Of a stretch of 64,000 nucleotides of DNA, positions 32,895 through 41,340 are shown in pieces (position 1 is the first letter of the stretch; every line of letters begins with the position of its first letter). Where the stretch lies: NCBI GenBank assembly GCA_910575555.1, contig CAJTFX010000003.1, positions 62,001-126,000 of the forward strand. The letters are read 5' to 3'. The notes under the pieces were generated by a model. That model ran no database searches, had not been told where the DNA came from, and saw only the letters and a program-made list of their open reading frames with translations. Made by a program: the position numbers and the translations under genes. The DNA comes from Lachnospiraceae bacterium (GTDB lineage Bacteria; Bacillota; Clostridia; Lachnospirales; Lachnospiraceae).

Positions 32895-33524
32895 ATGGAA
32901 TCTGAGGATAAAAAAATAAATGAGTTAGAAATGGCCAGAAAGCGTACCCACAAAATTGTGATTACAGATATGGCTATTGAAAAAGTACCGTTGATTAAAT
33001 ATAGAGAGATTCCTGAAAGTGAATATTTGATGTTGCAGGAATTGGCGAAGGAAGTGTTGATGGTTTCTAAAAATGAGAATGATTCTAATGAGGTGGCGCT
33101 TACCTATAGCCTCGATTATAGAAACTTGATTGCCGAAGGGAAAGCGTTTATGGGGGTTGCTTTAGGGGATGAGCATTCGGTTGATCCATGCATGAATACA
33201 GTAGCATATCATTTGATAACAACCTCTATTCAATGTGTTGTTATTGTGCTTCATAATCATCCATCACTATCGAAATTTTCATTGGAAGATGTAAAGTTTT
33301 TTCTTAGTAATGGAACTGTTAAAATGATGGTGGTAGTTACAAACTTAGGGAATATTTCATATCTTGTAAAAAAGGAAAATTATAGCCGCAAAAAAGCTAT
33401 AGAAATATATAATCACGCAGTTAATGTGCATAATGAAGGAAACAATGTACGTGATTATCAGAAGGCCGTATTCTGTTTCCTTTCTAATTGTCATGAAGCA
33501 AATATTGTATACGAAGATCGTTAA
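32895..33524 (+). CDS. JAB/JAMM-domain protein (RadC-like)
   Basis: 209 aa. The C-terminal two thirds hold a JAB-type metalloprotein core: VVIVLHNHPSLSKFSLEDVKFF gives the HxH-P-x(8-10)-D zinc motif, with Glu of IAEGKAFMGVALG upstream as candidate catalytic residue. In RadC this reads HNHPSG-x-x-x-x-S-x-x-D. No helix-hairpin-helix is seen, so this is not housekeeping RadC. Such stand-alone JAB proteins sit in mobile regions of Clostridia. Ribosome site GGAAGAAGGG. The next small gene starts 12 nt after its stop. Confidence 0.75.
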   Translation: MESEDKKINELEMARKRTHKIVITDMAIEKVPLIKYREIPESEYLMLQELAKEVLMVSKNENDSNEVALTYSLDYRNLIAEGKAFMGVALGDEHSVDPCMNTVAYHLITTSIQCVVIVLHNHPSLSKFSLEDVKFFLSNGTVKMMVVVTNLGNISYLVKKENYSRKKAIEIYNHAVNVHNEGNNVRDYQKAVFCFLSNCHEANIVYEDR

Positions 33525-33536
33525 GGAGGTATTGAT

Positions 33537-33701
33537 ATGACGAAGAGAGCTATTTTAAGTGAGAAATTAGAAGACAATAAAGCTGCTGCTGAATGGGGGA
33601 TTAGACAAGCAGAATTGATTAAAAAAAGTGAAGATATAACGCGGAGGTTAGAAGAAAAATATATACCTATTATTTTATCGCGTAATGGAAGGAATAATTA
33701 G
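33537..33701 (+). CDS. Small protein (54 aa), antitoxin-like position
   Basis: A perfect AAGGAGGT lies 7 nt before ATG 33537. The product MTKRAILSEKLEDNKAAAEW... is helical and charged, with no clear DNA-binding motif, and ends YIPIILSRNGRNN. It sits between the JAB gene and a Fic remnant; small proteins before Fic genes are often FicA/antitoxin-like, but the sequence shows no (S/T)xxxE(G/N) inhibitory motif that I can identify. Confidence 0.6.
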   Translation: MTKRAILSEKLEDNKAAAEWGIRQAELIKKSEDITRRLEEKYIPIILSRNGRNN

Positions 33702-33768
33702 TGACAAGAATACATGTATTCCTTAAAAAACATATTTTTTCAGAGCTATTTGATAGTGTCGGATATAG

Positions 33769-33987
33769 ACATTACCAGATGGTAACGGCAGAGTCGGCAG
33801 GCTGATTGCTTTAAAAGAGTGCCTGCGGTTCGGGCTTATTCCTTTTATTATTGAGGATGCAAAAAAAATGTATTATTACCGTGGACTCTCTGAATGGGAA
33901 TTGGAGAAAGGCTATCTGACAGACACTTGTCTGGATGGACAAGATACCTTCAGAAAACTGATGTCCAAATTCGATATCCAGTCGTAA
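33769..33987 (+). pseudogene. Fic-family protein, 3' remnant
   Basis: The frame opens after an in-frame stop and reads PDGNGRVGRLIALKECLRFG, the second half of the Fic active-site motif (HPFxDGNGRxGR) without its His, and continues to KLMSKFDIQS. About two thirds of the gene, including the catalytic His, is missing, so it is inactive as an AMP-transferase. Confidence 0.85.
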
Positions 33988-34062
33988 AACATTCTTTGGA
34001 GAATGCCACATATATCCTTTAAGATGTTATCCGTTTTAGCAAATGAAAGTGATTCCCAAATT

Positions 34063-34488
34063 TTATTTTTTCAAGTTCATGCGGATCTGAATTAATTGCA
34101 AGAGCTCATGGTATAAGCTTCCCTGCTCCTCTAAATCAATCATCAGCCATCTTTGCCCGTTTCCTTCTTTTGTCTGATGATAGATGTTCTGCAGTTCTTT
34201 TGTGCATTCCGGGAGTATGGCTTCTGCAAGCGGTTTTTCTTTTGCGCCCACAACAATCATGACGGTAAAATAACCTTCTCTTGGATATATGGTGCACAAT
34301 GTTTTTCCGGATTTTTTAAATTTTATATTCCAGCCTTTTTCCCAACTGCAGGAGCTGTATTCTATTTTTTCCTTACATTGGTATGTGTTCTTAATTTCTG
34401 AGCAGAACTGCATAAAGACGGGAGTTCTGACATACTCGCCTATTTCTTCTATGGTGGGGCAGATACTCTTGTTTTGTAAATCAATCAT
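34063..34488 (-). CDS. DUF3788 family protein
   Basis: 141 aa, starting MIDLQNKSICPTIEEIGEYV. The centre, SSCSWEKGWNIKFKKSGKTL and the following CTIYPREGYFTVMIVVGAKE, is the DUF3788 signature (ligand-binding fold of unknown role). The ATG overlaps the stop of the upstream NTF2-like gene (ATGATTGA), so the two are translationally coupled. A second family member lies at 52502-52915, there next to a PNPOx-like gene. Confidence 0.75.
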   Translation of the reverse strand: MIDLQNKSICPTIEEIGEYVRTPVFMQFCSEIKNTYQCKEKIEYSSCSWEKGWNIKFKKSGKTLCTIYPREGYFTVMIVVGAKEKPLAEAILPECTKELQNIYHQTKEGNGQRWLMIDLEEQGSLYHELLQLIQIRMNLKK

Positions 34489-34855
34489 GCCGGAAGATAC
34501 CTCCAATATTTTTCTTCTGCCTCCATTCAGGCGCAGCGCCATCCTCTGCCCAATATTCGTCAAGTGCAGTAATTTTATCATTAATGACTTTGATGAAAGA
34601 CGTGGCATGAAATGACAGCGTTCTATCCGGGGAGTACACATGGGTTACCGTAATCAATAAGTCGTTTATTTGTTCAACTCTTTCTACTTTGCCAGACCAG
34701 CTGCCGGGATATTCGCAATTTGCGATGATAAATTCGTCTACGTTAAAATGTTCGTTGGTGCAATGCCAATAGATATCGGCGTTTTTGTCAAAGTAATCTC
34801 TGACAGCATCCGCGTTTTGTTCTAAAACATCGTGCCAGAATTTGTATATGTCCAT
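34481..34855 (-). CDS. NTF2/SnoaL-like small protein
   Basis: 124 aa from ATG 34855 (GAGAGGT site). MDIYKFWHDVLEQNADAVRD YF then NEHFNVDEFIIANCEYPGSW and FHATSFIKVINDKITALDEYW has the cone-shaped SnoaL/NTF2 pattern with Trp/Tyr/Asp-lined pocket. Members are hydrolases, isomerases or ligand binders; no specific activity can be given. It forms a two-gene unit with the DUF3788 gene. Confidence 0.75.
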   Translation of the reverse strand: MDIYKFWHDVLEQNADAVRDYFDKNADIYWHCTNEHFNVDEFIIANCEYPGSWSGKVERVEQINDLLITVTHVYSPDRTLSFHATSFIKVINDKITALDEYWAEDGAAPEWRQKKNIGGIFRHD

Positions 34856-34898
34856 GTTTTCATACCTCTCTTTCATTTCATTTTCAAATGCGATTCAG

Positions 34899-35144
34899 TA
34901 CTGCAACGGACGTTGTATATTTGGATACGGACAGAACTACCGGACTGCCCTTTGACACACAAACCGGGCAGTGTTCCGGCGAATTAACTGCGAACTGCGG
35001 CTAAGGAGTTCCGGAGAGCCGTCACTCCTAAGTCTCCGTAAGCAGTGGATTTCGCCTCCGCACAATACGCCCATGAACCGTTTGCTTAGTCAAAGGGCAA
35101 TCCGGTAGTTCCTGTGTATCGAAATATAAAACGTTTGCTATAGT
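34899..35144. repeat. Repeat family A, copy 2 (about 246 bp, opposite orientation to copy 1)
   Basis: Read on the minus strand it matches 837-1070 over its whole length, including ACTACCGGATTGCCCTTTG, the interior with GGCGAAATCCACTGC and the far arm with TTCGCCGGAACACTGCCC. The ends are imperfect inverted repeats of about 50 bp. No coding content. It fills the space upstream of the NTF2-like gene. Confidence 0.8.
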
Positions 35145-35152
35145 CCCGCAGC

Positions 35153-35385
35153 TTAATCCATTTCTGCATCCTCACACGTCTCTAAATATTCTGACAGTAA
35201 AGCAGAAGGCGGATTTAACCGCAACGCCCGGTTATATTCAGAACCGTCAGAATCGGGCGGAACCTGTTCTACATTAATCACCACATGTTCCCGTTCTTTC
35301 CTCCGGCAGTAATGATGGTGTAACTGTGGGCATTGACAGTTATTTTTATGTTGTCAATTTCGCAGTACCAGTTTTTATCTTCCAT
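35153..35385 (-). pseudogene. Small degenerate gene
   Basis: ATG 35385 with AAGGAG upstream gives MEDKNWYCEIDNIKITVNAH and stops after 35 aa at 35278. A different frame reads HHHYCRRKEREHVVINVEQ and continues to a stop at 35153 (ending YLETCEDAEMD). A single-base change near 35320 would join them into a protein of about 77 aa. No recognised family. Confidence 0.35.
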
Positions 35386-35400
35386 GCTGCATCTCCTTAT

Positions 35401-35442
35401 TTTTAACCGCCGTATCCAAATATACAACGTTCGCGGCAGTAC
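35401..35442. repeat. Repeat family A, solo end
   Basis: GTATCCAAATATACAACGTT and then CGCGGCAGT match the outer arm of copy 2. It is preceded by TTAACCGCC, as found at family B ends, so remnants of both families may be joined here. Confidence 0.5.
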
Positions 35443-35534
35443 GAATATAATTCTCAGTATACTACATTTTTTTCCTGCTTTGTATCCCCTTTCCAAAATT
35501 ATTGGAGAAATTTCAATTTTCCTTAAGAATGACA

Positions 35535-35564
35535 CTTTCCCAAAGCTGAAATTTCTGCTACAAT
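35535..35564 (+). promoter_or_regulatory. Promoter of ilvBN
   Basis: Extended -10 TGCTACAAT (TACAAT at 35559-35564) with only a poor -35 (TTTCCC, 17 bp upstream). The leader to the ilvB start is about 30 nt, so no T-box or leader-peptide attenuator is present. Confidence 0.55.
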
Positions 35565-35599
35565 AGAGCAGATACAGAAAAAAAGCAGAGGTGAATCTT

Positions 35600-37324
35600 A
35601 TGGCGATGGATATAACAGGAAGAAAATTATTTGTAAAAGCCTTGCTGGAAGAAGGGGTAGACACCGTATTTGGCTATCCCGGCGGCATGGTAACAGATAT
35701 TTTGGACGAATTATACAAGCATGAGGAAATTGAACTGGTGCTGCCCAGACATGAGCAGGGATTGATTCATGAAGCGGAAGGCTATGCGAAAGCCACCGGG
35801 AACGTGGGAGTCTGCGTGGTAACCAGCGGCCCCGGCGCCACCAATGTAATTACGGGCCTTGCAGACGCCCATTACGATAATATTCCACTGGTGTGCATCA
35901 CCGGCCAGGTGCCCTTAAACCTCATTGGAAATGACGCTTTTCAGGAGGTGGATATTGTGGGCATGACCCGCAGCATCACTAAATACGGCGTTACTGTCCG
36001 TGACCGGAGAGACCTGGGGAAAATCCTGAAAATGGCCTTTCACATTGCCAAGACCGGGAAGCCGGGCCCGGTGCTGATTGATCTGCCGAAGGATATTCAG
36101 ACTGCTTCAGGGCCGGGGGAATACCCGAAGGAGGTATCCATCCGGGGATATAAGCCCAACGAAAATGTTCATGTGGGCCAGCTGAAAAAAGGATATAAAC
36201 TGCTGAAAGCAGCCAAAAAGCCGCTGTTTCTGGTGGGCGGAGGTATCAATATTGCCAGGGCCAACGAGAAGATGCTGCGGCTTGTGGAGCAGACAAAGGT
36301 GCCTGCCGTGACGACTGTTATGGGCAAAGGCGCCATTCCTACCGATCATCCCTATTATATAGGAAACAGCGGTATGCACGGAAAATATGCGGCGAATCTG
36401 GCGGTGGGCCAGTGCGACGTACTGTTTTCCATCGGCACCAGGTTCAACGATAGGATTACCGGAGATTTGAATGAATTTGCCCCCAATGCCCAGATAGTTC
36501 ATGTGGACATTGATACAGCGGCCATTTCCAGAAATGTGGTGGTGGATGTGCCCATTGTGGCTGATGCCAATCTGGCCCTGGAAAAACTGTTAGAGTGGGC
36601 GGAGCCCCAGGATACAGATGAATGGCTTTCCAGGATACGGGAATGGGATCGGGAAAATCCTCTGGAAATGCGCAGGGATAAAGGCATGACGCCTCAGATG
36701 ATTATGGAGCAAATCAATGAGCAGTTCACAGAAGGCGTGATTGTGACTGATGTGGGGCAGCATCAGATGTGGGCGGCTCAGTACATAGAGCTGAATGAAA
36801 AGAAACAGTTTATCACTTCTGGCGGCCTCGGAACCATGGGATTTGGTTTTCCGGCAGCCATCGGCGCCAAAATCGGCTGTCCTGAGAAACAGGTGGTATG
36901 CATCACCGGAGACGGCGGCATGCAGATGAACCTGCAGGAACTGGCTACGGCCATGACCCAGGGAGCCAACGTGATTGTGTGTATCCTGAACAATTGCTAT
37001 TTGGGGATGGTGCGGCAGATGCAGCAGCTTTTCTATGGAAAACGCTATAAGGCTACCTGCCTGCGGAGAAGAAAAGACTGTCCCAATGACTGCAAGGGGC
37101 CCAATCCTTCCTGTCCTCCCTATGAGCCGGATTTTGTGAAACTGGCGGAAAGCTACGGAGCCATGGGAATCCGCGTTATGAAAGAGGAGGAGATTGCCCC
37201 CGCTTTTGAAAAGGCGAAAGAGCAGAAGGTTCCTGTTTTTATAGAATTTATGATTGCCGCGGAGGAGATTGTGCTGCCTATGGTAAAAGGCGGCAATCCC
37301 ATGACGGAAATGATATTGAAATAG
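35600..37324 (+). CDS. ilvB: Acetolactate synthase large (catalytic) subunit
   Basis: 574 aa ThDP enzyme that condenses two pyruvates (or pyruvate with 2-oxobutyrate) for valine, leucine and isoleucine. FGYPGGMVTDILDELY, RHEQGLIHEAEGYAKATG (catalytic Glu) and VTSGPGATNVITG mark the ThDP N-terminal domain; GDGGMQMNLQELATAMTQG then ILNNCYLGMVRQMQQLFY binds ThDP-Mg. An unusual Cys-rich insert CLRRRKDCPNDCKGPNPSC lies between KRYKAT and the PDFVKLAESYG segment. ATG 35600 follows AGAGGTG. The ilvN gene starts 15 nt after the stop. Confidence 0.96.
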   Translation: MAMDITGRKLFVKALLEEGVDTVFGYPGGMVTDILDELYKHEEIELVLPRHEQGLIHEAEGYAKATGNVGVCVVTSGPGATNVITGLADAHYDNIPLVCITGQVPLNLIGNDAFQEVDIVGMTRSITKYGVTVRDRRDLGKILKMAFHIAKTGKPGPVLIDLPKDIQTASGPGEYPKEVSIRGYKPNENVHVGQLKKGYKLLKAAKKPLFLVGGGINIARANEKMLRLVEQTKVPAVTTVMGKGAIPTDHPYYIGNSGMHGKYAANLAVGQCDVLFSIGTRFNDRITGDLNEFAPNAQIVHVDIDTAAISRNVVVDVPIVADANLALEKLLEWAEPQDTDEWLSRIREWDRENPLEMRRDKGMTPQMIMEQINEQFTEGVIVTDVGQHQMWAAQYIELNEKKQFITSGGLGTMGFGFPAAIGAKIGCPEKQVVCITGDGGMQMNLQELATAMTQGANVIVCILNNCYLGMVRQMQQLFYGKRYKATCLRRRKDCPNDCKGPNPSCPPYEPDFVKLAESYGAMGIRVMKEEEIAPAFEKAKEQKVPVFIEFMIAAEEIVLPMVKGGNPMTEMILK

Positions 37325-37339
37325 GAAGGGGGAACTGGA

Positions 37340-37882
37340 ATGAAAAACAGATGGATTGCATTGTATGTGGAAAATCAGGTGGGCGTCCTGGCCAAAGTGT
37401 CCGGGCTTTTTTCCGGAAAATCTTATAATCTGCAAAGCCTGACAGTGGGAACCACGGAGGATGAAACAGTCTCCCGGATGACGATCTGCGTGACCAGTGA
37501 CGATATCACCTTTGAACAGATTAAGAAGCAATTGAACCGGATGGTGGAGGTCATTAAAGTCATTGACCTGACGGATATGCCCATCCATATGAAAGAAATC
37601 CTGTTTGCAAAAGTAAAAAACTGTTCCGTGGCAGACAAGGCGGAATTGTTTCAGATTGCCCAGGTATTTCAGGTGGAGGTGTCTGACATCGGCACAGACA
37701 GCGTGCTTTTGGAGTGCAAAATGACAGAACGGCGCAACAATGAACTGATTGATTTGCTGCGGAGCAAGTTTCAGCAGATTGAGATTGTGCGGGGCGGCGG
37801 GGTGGCCATTGAGTCCATCAGCACTTCCTGCGCCGGAAGGTCGGAATATTTCCGCCTTTCCCATCAGCAGAAAACAACGTAA
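37340..37882 (+). CDS. ilvN: Acetolactate synthase small (regulatory) subunit
   Basis: 180 aa. N-terminal ACT domain (WIALYVENQVGVLAKVSGLF, SLTVGTTEDETVSRMTI) and a C-terminal ALS_ss_C domain (VAKVKNCSV-like AKVKNCSVADKAELFQIA, then VRGGGVAIE). It binds valine and activates and feedback-controls IlvB. The AGGAAGGGGGAA site precedes the ATG. Confidence 0.94.
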   Translation: MKNRWIALYVENQVGVLAKVSGLFSGKSYNLQSLTVGTTEDETVSRMTICVTSDDITFEQIKKQLNRMVEVIKVIDLTDMPIHMKEILFAKVKNCSVADKAELFQIAQVFQVEVSDIGTDSVLLECKMTERRNNELIDLLRSKFQQIEIVRGGGVAIESISTSCAGRSEYFRLSHQQKTT

Positions 37883-37959
37883 TGCCGGGTGTTTTGCCGG
37901 CCCTGAATGAATCAGGCAAATAATTCCGGCGGATGAGCCGGGGAACGGAGCGTGCAGTC

Positions 37960-38481
37960 ATGCGTAACATTTTAGTGGTGGTAGATATGCAGAAGGATTT
38001 TATTGACGGTTCTCTGGGAACAAAGGAAGCCCAGGCCATTGTAGAGCCTGTCATTGCGAAAATGAAATCTTTCAGGAAATCTGATATTTATGTAACCAGG
38101 GATACCCATGGAGAGAATTACCTGGAAACGGCCGAAGGGAAGAAACTGCCGGTGGTTCATTGTGTGAAAGGGACCGAAGGGTGGCAGCTTCATCCGGAAA
38201 TCGAAGCCCTTGCGGAGCCGTCCCATGTGATTGACAAACCCACCTTCGGTTCTCTGGAATTGATGGAATTATTGAAGAAGGAAAATGAAAAAGAGCCTCT
38301 TGCAATAGAACTGGCAGGTCTGTGTACCGATATCTGTGTGGTAAGCAATGCGCTTTTGCTGAAAGCGGCAATGCCGGAGATTTCCATCCGGGTGGATTCT
38401 TCCTGCTGCGCAGGCGTGACGCCGGACTCCCATCAGGCGGCAATGCTTACTATGAAAATGTGTCAGATAGAGACGGAATAA
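37960..38481 (+). CDS. Isochorismatase/nicotinamidase-family cysteine hydrolase
   Basis: 173 aa. Shows the Asp-Lys-Cys triad: Asp of ILVVVDMQKDF, a Lys near HCVKGTEGW, and Cys of ELAGLCTDICVVSNALLLKA, with the cis-peptide before it. VTRDTHGENYLETAEGKKLP and HCVKGTEGWQLHPE fit nicotinamidase-like enzymes (nicotinamide to nicotinate), but the metal-site D-x-H pattern is incomplete, so substrate remains open. ATG 37960 is preferred; an earlier ATG at 37933 has a weaker site. Confidence 0.82.
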   Translation: MRNILVVVDMQKDFIDGSLGTKEAQAIVEPVIAKMKSFRKSDIYVTRDTHGENYLETAEGKKLPVVHCVKGTEGWQLHPEIEALAEPSHVIDKPTFGSLELMELLKKENEKEPLAIELAGLCTDICVVSNALLLKAAMPEISIRVDSSCCAGVTPDSHQAAMLTMKMCQIETE

Positions 38482-38504
38482 ATGTGTCAGATAGAGACAG
38501 AATA
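38457..38504. repeat. 24-bp tandem duplication at the end of the hydrolase gene
   Basis: AATGTGTCAGATAGAGAC plus GGAATA at 38457 is repeated at 38481 with one change. The first copy holds the last codons and the stop lies at the junction. Confidence 0.8.
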
Positions 38505-38552
38505 AAGGTGTCATTGGGAATTTACAGGGCTTGAAGGAAAGAAGGAAATAAG

Positions 38553-39887
38553 ATGACGCAAAGACTCAGCAGGGTACAGACCATTGCCCTGGGATTTTTA
38601 TTGATTATTGCGGTGGGAACCATATTGCTGCTTCTGCCGGCTGCTTCCAGAAGCGGAACAAGCGTGGGATTATTGGACGCGCTGTTTACGGCAACCAGCA
38701 GCACCTGCGTGACGGGGCTTGTGACAGTAGACACATATACCAACTGGACACTGTTTGGACAGATTGTGATTATTCTGCTGATCCAGGTAGGCGGATTGGG
38801 ATTTATCAGTATCGGCGTGTTCTTTTCCATATTTTTGAAAAGGCGGATTGGGCTGAAAGAGAGGAATCTGATTCAGGAAAGCGTCAATACGCTGCAGATT
38901 GGCGGAACGGTGCGCCTGGTAAGGAAAATTATCTGCTACAGCGCCCTGATTGAAGGGACGGGAGCGCTGCTTTTAATGATACGTTTTATTCCGGAGTTTG
39001 GCTGGGCCAAGGGAATCTGGTATGGGATTTTCCATTCCATTTCTGCGTTCTGCAATGCAGGCTTTGATTTGATGGGACAGTTTGAGCCTTATGGTTCCCT
39101 GACCAGATATTGTGATGATATTCTGGTGAATCTTGTCATTATGCTTTTGATTATTGTGGGAGGAATTGGGTTTATTGTGTGGGATGACATTTCCCTGCAT
39201 AAATGGAATGTGAGAAAATATTTGCTGCATACGAAGATTGTCCTTACCATGACACTGGCGCTGATCCTGGGCGGAAGCATATGTTTTTATATATTTGAAC
39301 GGGAAAATCTTCTGGCGGGGATGGATGTAAAGAGCCAGATTCTGGCTTCTGTGTTCGGCGCAGTTACGCCCCGGACGGCGGGATTTAATACGGTGGATAC
39401 CGGAGCTTATACGGAAGGGACGCGGCTTTTGACGGTGCTTCTGATGTTTATCGGCGGAAGTCCGGGTTCCACAGCCGGAGGAGTGAAAACCACCACCATG
39501 ATGGTGATCCTTTTGTATATCTGGTCGAATCTGAGGAATCAGAAGGGGCTGAATATTTTTGGAAGAAGGCTGGATGAAGATTCCGTTAAGAAGGCCAGCA
39601 CCGTATTTTTCATCAATCTGCTTCTGGCTGCTGTTTCGGCGCTTTTGATGAGCGGATTTGAGCCGGGGCTGCCAATTTCAGATGTTTTGATGGAGGTATT
39701 TTCGGCCATTGGAACGGTGGGGATTTCAACGGGAATTACCAGGGATATCACCCTCTGGTCCAAGTATCTGCTGATTTTGCTGATGTACAGCTGCAGAATC
39801 GGAAGTATGTCCTTTGCATTGTCATTTACGGAGAAAAAGCGGGGTTCGCTGGTGCAATTGCCGATTGAGCGGATTACAATTGGATAG
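38553..39887 (+). CDS. ktrB: Potassium uptake channel subunit KtrB/TrkH
   Basis: 444 aa, four M1-P-M2 repeats. Selectivity-filter-type loops: TSSTCVTGLVTVDT, HSISAFCNAGFDLMG, VTPRTAGFNTVDT and EVFSAIGTVGISTGIT, each with the conserved filter Gly. GGSPGSTAGGVKTTT is the intramembrane loop region. Together with the KtrA gene 52 nt downstream it makes a Na+- or H+-linked K+ uptake system. Confidence 0.93.
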   Translation: MTQRLSRVQTIALGFLLIIAVGTILLLLPAASRSGTSVGLLDALFTATSSTCVTGLVTVDTYTNWTLFGQIVIILLIQVGGLGFISIGVFFSIFLKRRIGLKERNLIQESVNTLQIGGTVRLVRKIICYSALIEGTGALLLMIRFIPEFGWAKGIWYGIFHSISAFCNAGFDLMGQFEPYGSLTRYCDDILVNLVIMLLIIVGGIGFIVWDDISLHKWNVRKYLLHTKIVLTMTLALILGGSICFYIFERENLLAGMDVKSQILASVFGAVTPRTAGFNTVDTGAYTEGTRLLTVLLMFIGGSPGSTAGGVKTTTMMVILLYIWSNLRNQKGLNIFGRRLDEDSVKKASTVFFINLLLAAVSALLMSGFEPGLPISDVLMEVFSAIGTVGISTGITRDITLWSKYLLILLMYSCRIGSMSFALSFTEKKRGSLVQLPIERITIG

Positions 39888-39939
39888 ATGGGTGAAAACC
39901 TGCCGCAGATTTGGCTGCGCGTGAGATAGGAGGAAAAGA

Positions 39940-40587
39940 ATGAAATCAATTCTTGTAATCGGAATCGGAAGATTCGGAAAGCATTTATGTGAAAATCTGG
40001 TAAATAACGGCAATGATGTGATGGCTGTGGACGAGATAGAAGAAAAACTGGAAGATATTCTGCCCATTGTCACCAGTGCGAAAATCGGAGACTGTACCAA
40101 AGAGGATGTACTGCGCAGCTTCGGCGTCCGAAATTTTGATATTTGTTTTGTGTGTATCGGAACGAATTTTCAGAGCAGTCTGGAAATTACCAGTTTGCTG
40201 AAAGAACTGGGGGCGCCCTGTGTGATCAGCAAGGCCACCAGGGATATCCAGGCGAAGTTTTTATTGAAAAACGGCGCGGATGAAGTGGTTTATCCTGACC
40301 GGGATATTGCAAAACGCATGGCAATGAAGGTCAGCGCCAATCATGTGTATGATTATCTGGAACTGGGAGAATACTCCATTTATGAGATACAGCCCTTAGA
40401 GGAGTGGATTGGAAAGTCCATTAAGGAGATGAATTTCCGCGTGAAATACAATGCCAACATTCTGAGCATTAAGCAGAATGGAAAGAGCAGCCTGCTCCCC
40501 AGTGCGGATCATGTGTTTCAGCGGGATGAACATCTGATGATTATTGGAGAAAATAAAGATATTAAGCGGATTTTAAAACGCTTATAA
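39940..40587 (+). CDS. ktrA: Potassium uptake regulatory subunit KtrA/TrkA
   Basis: 215 aa. N-terminal RCK/TrkA-N domain with Rossmann motif ILVIGIGRFGKHL, acidic AVDEIEEKLED and GDCTKEDVLRSFGV, then a TrkA-C domain (about 135-215, IYEIQPLEEWIGKSIKEMN). Forms a cytosolic ring that gates KtrB by ATP/ADP or NAD(H), and in Firmicutes often by c-di-AMP at the C-domain. No c-di-AMP riboswitch fits the short gap upstream of ktrB. AGGAGG precedes the ATG. Confidence 0.93.
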   Translation: MKSILVIGIGRFGKHLCENLVNNGNDVMAVDEIEEKLEDILPIVTSAKIGDCTKEDVLRSFGVRNFDICFVCIGTNFQSSLEITSLLKELGAPCVISKATRDIQAKFLLKNGADEVVYPDRDIAKRMAMKVSANHVYDYLELGEYSIYEIQPLEEWIGKSIKEMNFRVKYNANILSIKQNGKSSLLPSADHVFQRDEHLMIIGENKDIKRILKRL

Positions 40588-40643
40588 GGCAAGTGCTTCA
40601 AAGAGGCGTCATATAATATACGAAAGATAAAGGAAAAGAACAT

Positions 40644-41189
40644 ATGCTGCAAATGATGGCGGAACTGGACGGCAGGATTTTGCTGTTTATCCAGGAATTT
40701 TTACGTTTTGAATGGCTGAACCCCATTGTTTTGTTTCTCACCAGTCTGGGGAATGCCGGAGTGATCTGGATTGTACTGGCGGTATTATTTCTGATACAGA
40801 AGAAATATCAGAAAACAGGAATTGCCATGACAATCGCATTGCTGCTTGGGCTGCTGGTAACAAATATACTGCTGAAAAACTGGGTGTGCCGGCCAAGGCC
40901 CTATGTTGCCATACCCCAGCTGAATGCGCTTGTAACGGCTGCAGACTGGTCGTTCCCTTCCGGTCATTCCACCAGTTCCATGGCTGCGGCTCTGGTGATA
41001 TTTTGCCGGACGCCCCGAAAAATCGGTATTCCTGCGATGATTTTGGGAGTGTCGATTTGTCTGTCCAGACTGTATGTGGGAGTTCATTATCCGTCGGATG
41101 TGGTCTGCGGCGTTTTGATTGGCGTTCTGGCTGCATTGTGCGCCCTTAAGATTACCAAAGACAGGAAAGAGAAGCAGGCCGTGGGGTAA
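40644..41189 (+). CDS. PAP2-family membrane phosphatase
   Basis: 181 aa, about five to six membrane helices. All three phosphatase motifs are present: KNWVCRPRPY (KxxxxxxRP), SFPSGHSTSS (PSGH) and SRLYVGVHYPSDV (SRxxxxxHxxxD). Likely acts on undecaprenyl diphosphate or phosphatidyl phosphates outside the membrane. A TATAAT lies 25 nt before the gene. The region to 41340 holds only a partial duplication of AGGAAAGAGAA(G/A)CAGGCC. Confidence 0.9.
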   Translation: MLQMMAELDGRILLFIQEFLRFEWLNPIVLFLTSLGNAGVIWIVLAVLFLIQKKYQKTGIAMTIALLLGLLVTNILLKNWVCRPRPYVAIPQLNALVTAADWSFPSGHSTSSMAAALVIFCRTPRKIGIPAMILGVSICLSRLYVGVHYPSDVVCGVLIGVLAALCALKITKDRKEKQAVG

Positions 41190-41340
41190 CGGCCTTCGGG
41201 GAGGCTGCCGTTTTGCAGGCGGTTTCCTGGCAGGAAAGAGAAACAGGCCATATCGTAACGGCTGTTTGAACAGGCAGATATTATTAGTATCGTAACTGTT
41301 TTGGGACAGTTACGGCATCATTGAGAAAAGAGGAAGAGAT

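Noticed and set aside
35565-35599. T-box or leader-peptide attenuator before ilvB
   Set aside because: The predicted leader is about 30 nt with no specifier stem or Leu/Val/Ile-rich frame.
36590-37864. A 424-codon open frame opposite ilvB/ilvN
   Set aside because: It is very rich in His/Phe/Leu as expected for the antisense of a GC-biased gene; ilvB and ilvN are certain.
38482-38552. Possible c-di-AMP (ydaO) riboswitch before ktrB
   Set aside because: The gap is only about 70 nt and contains a tandem duplication; far too short for that riboswitch.
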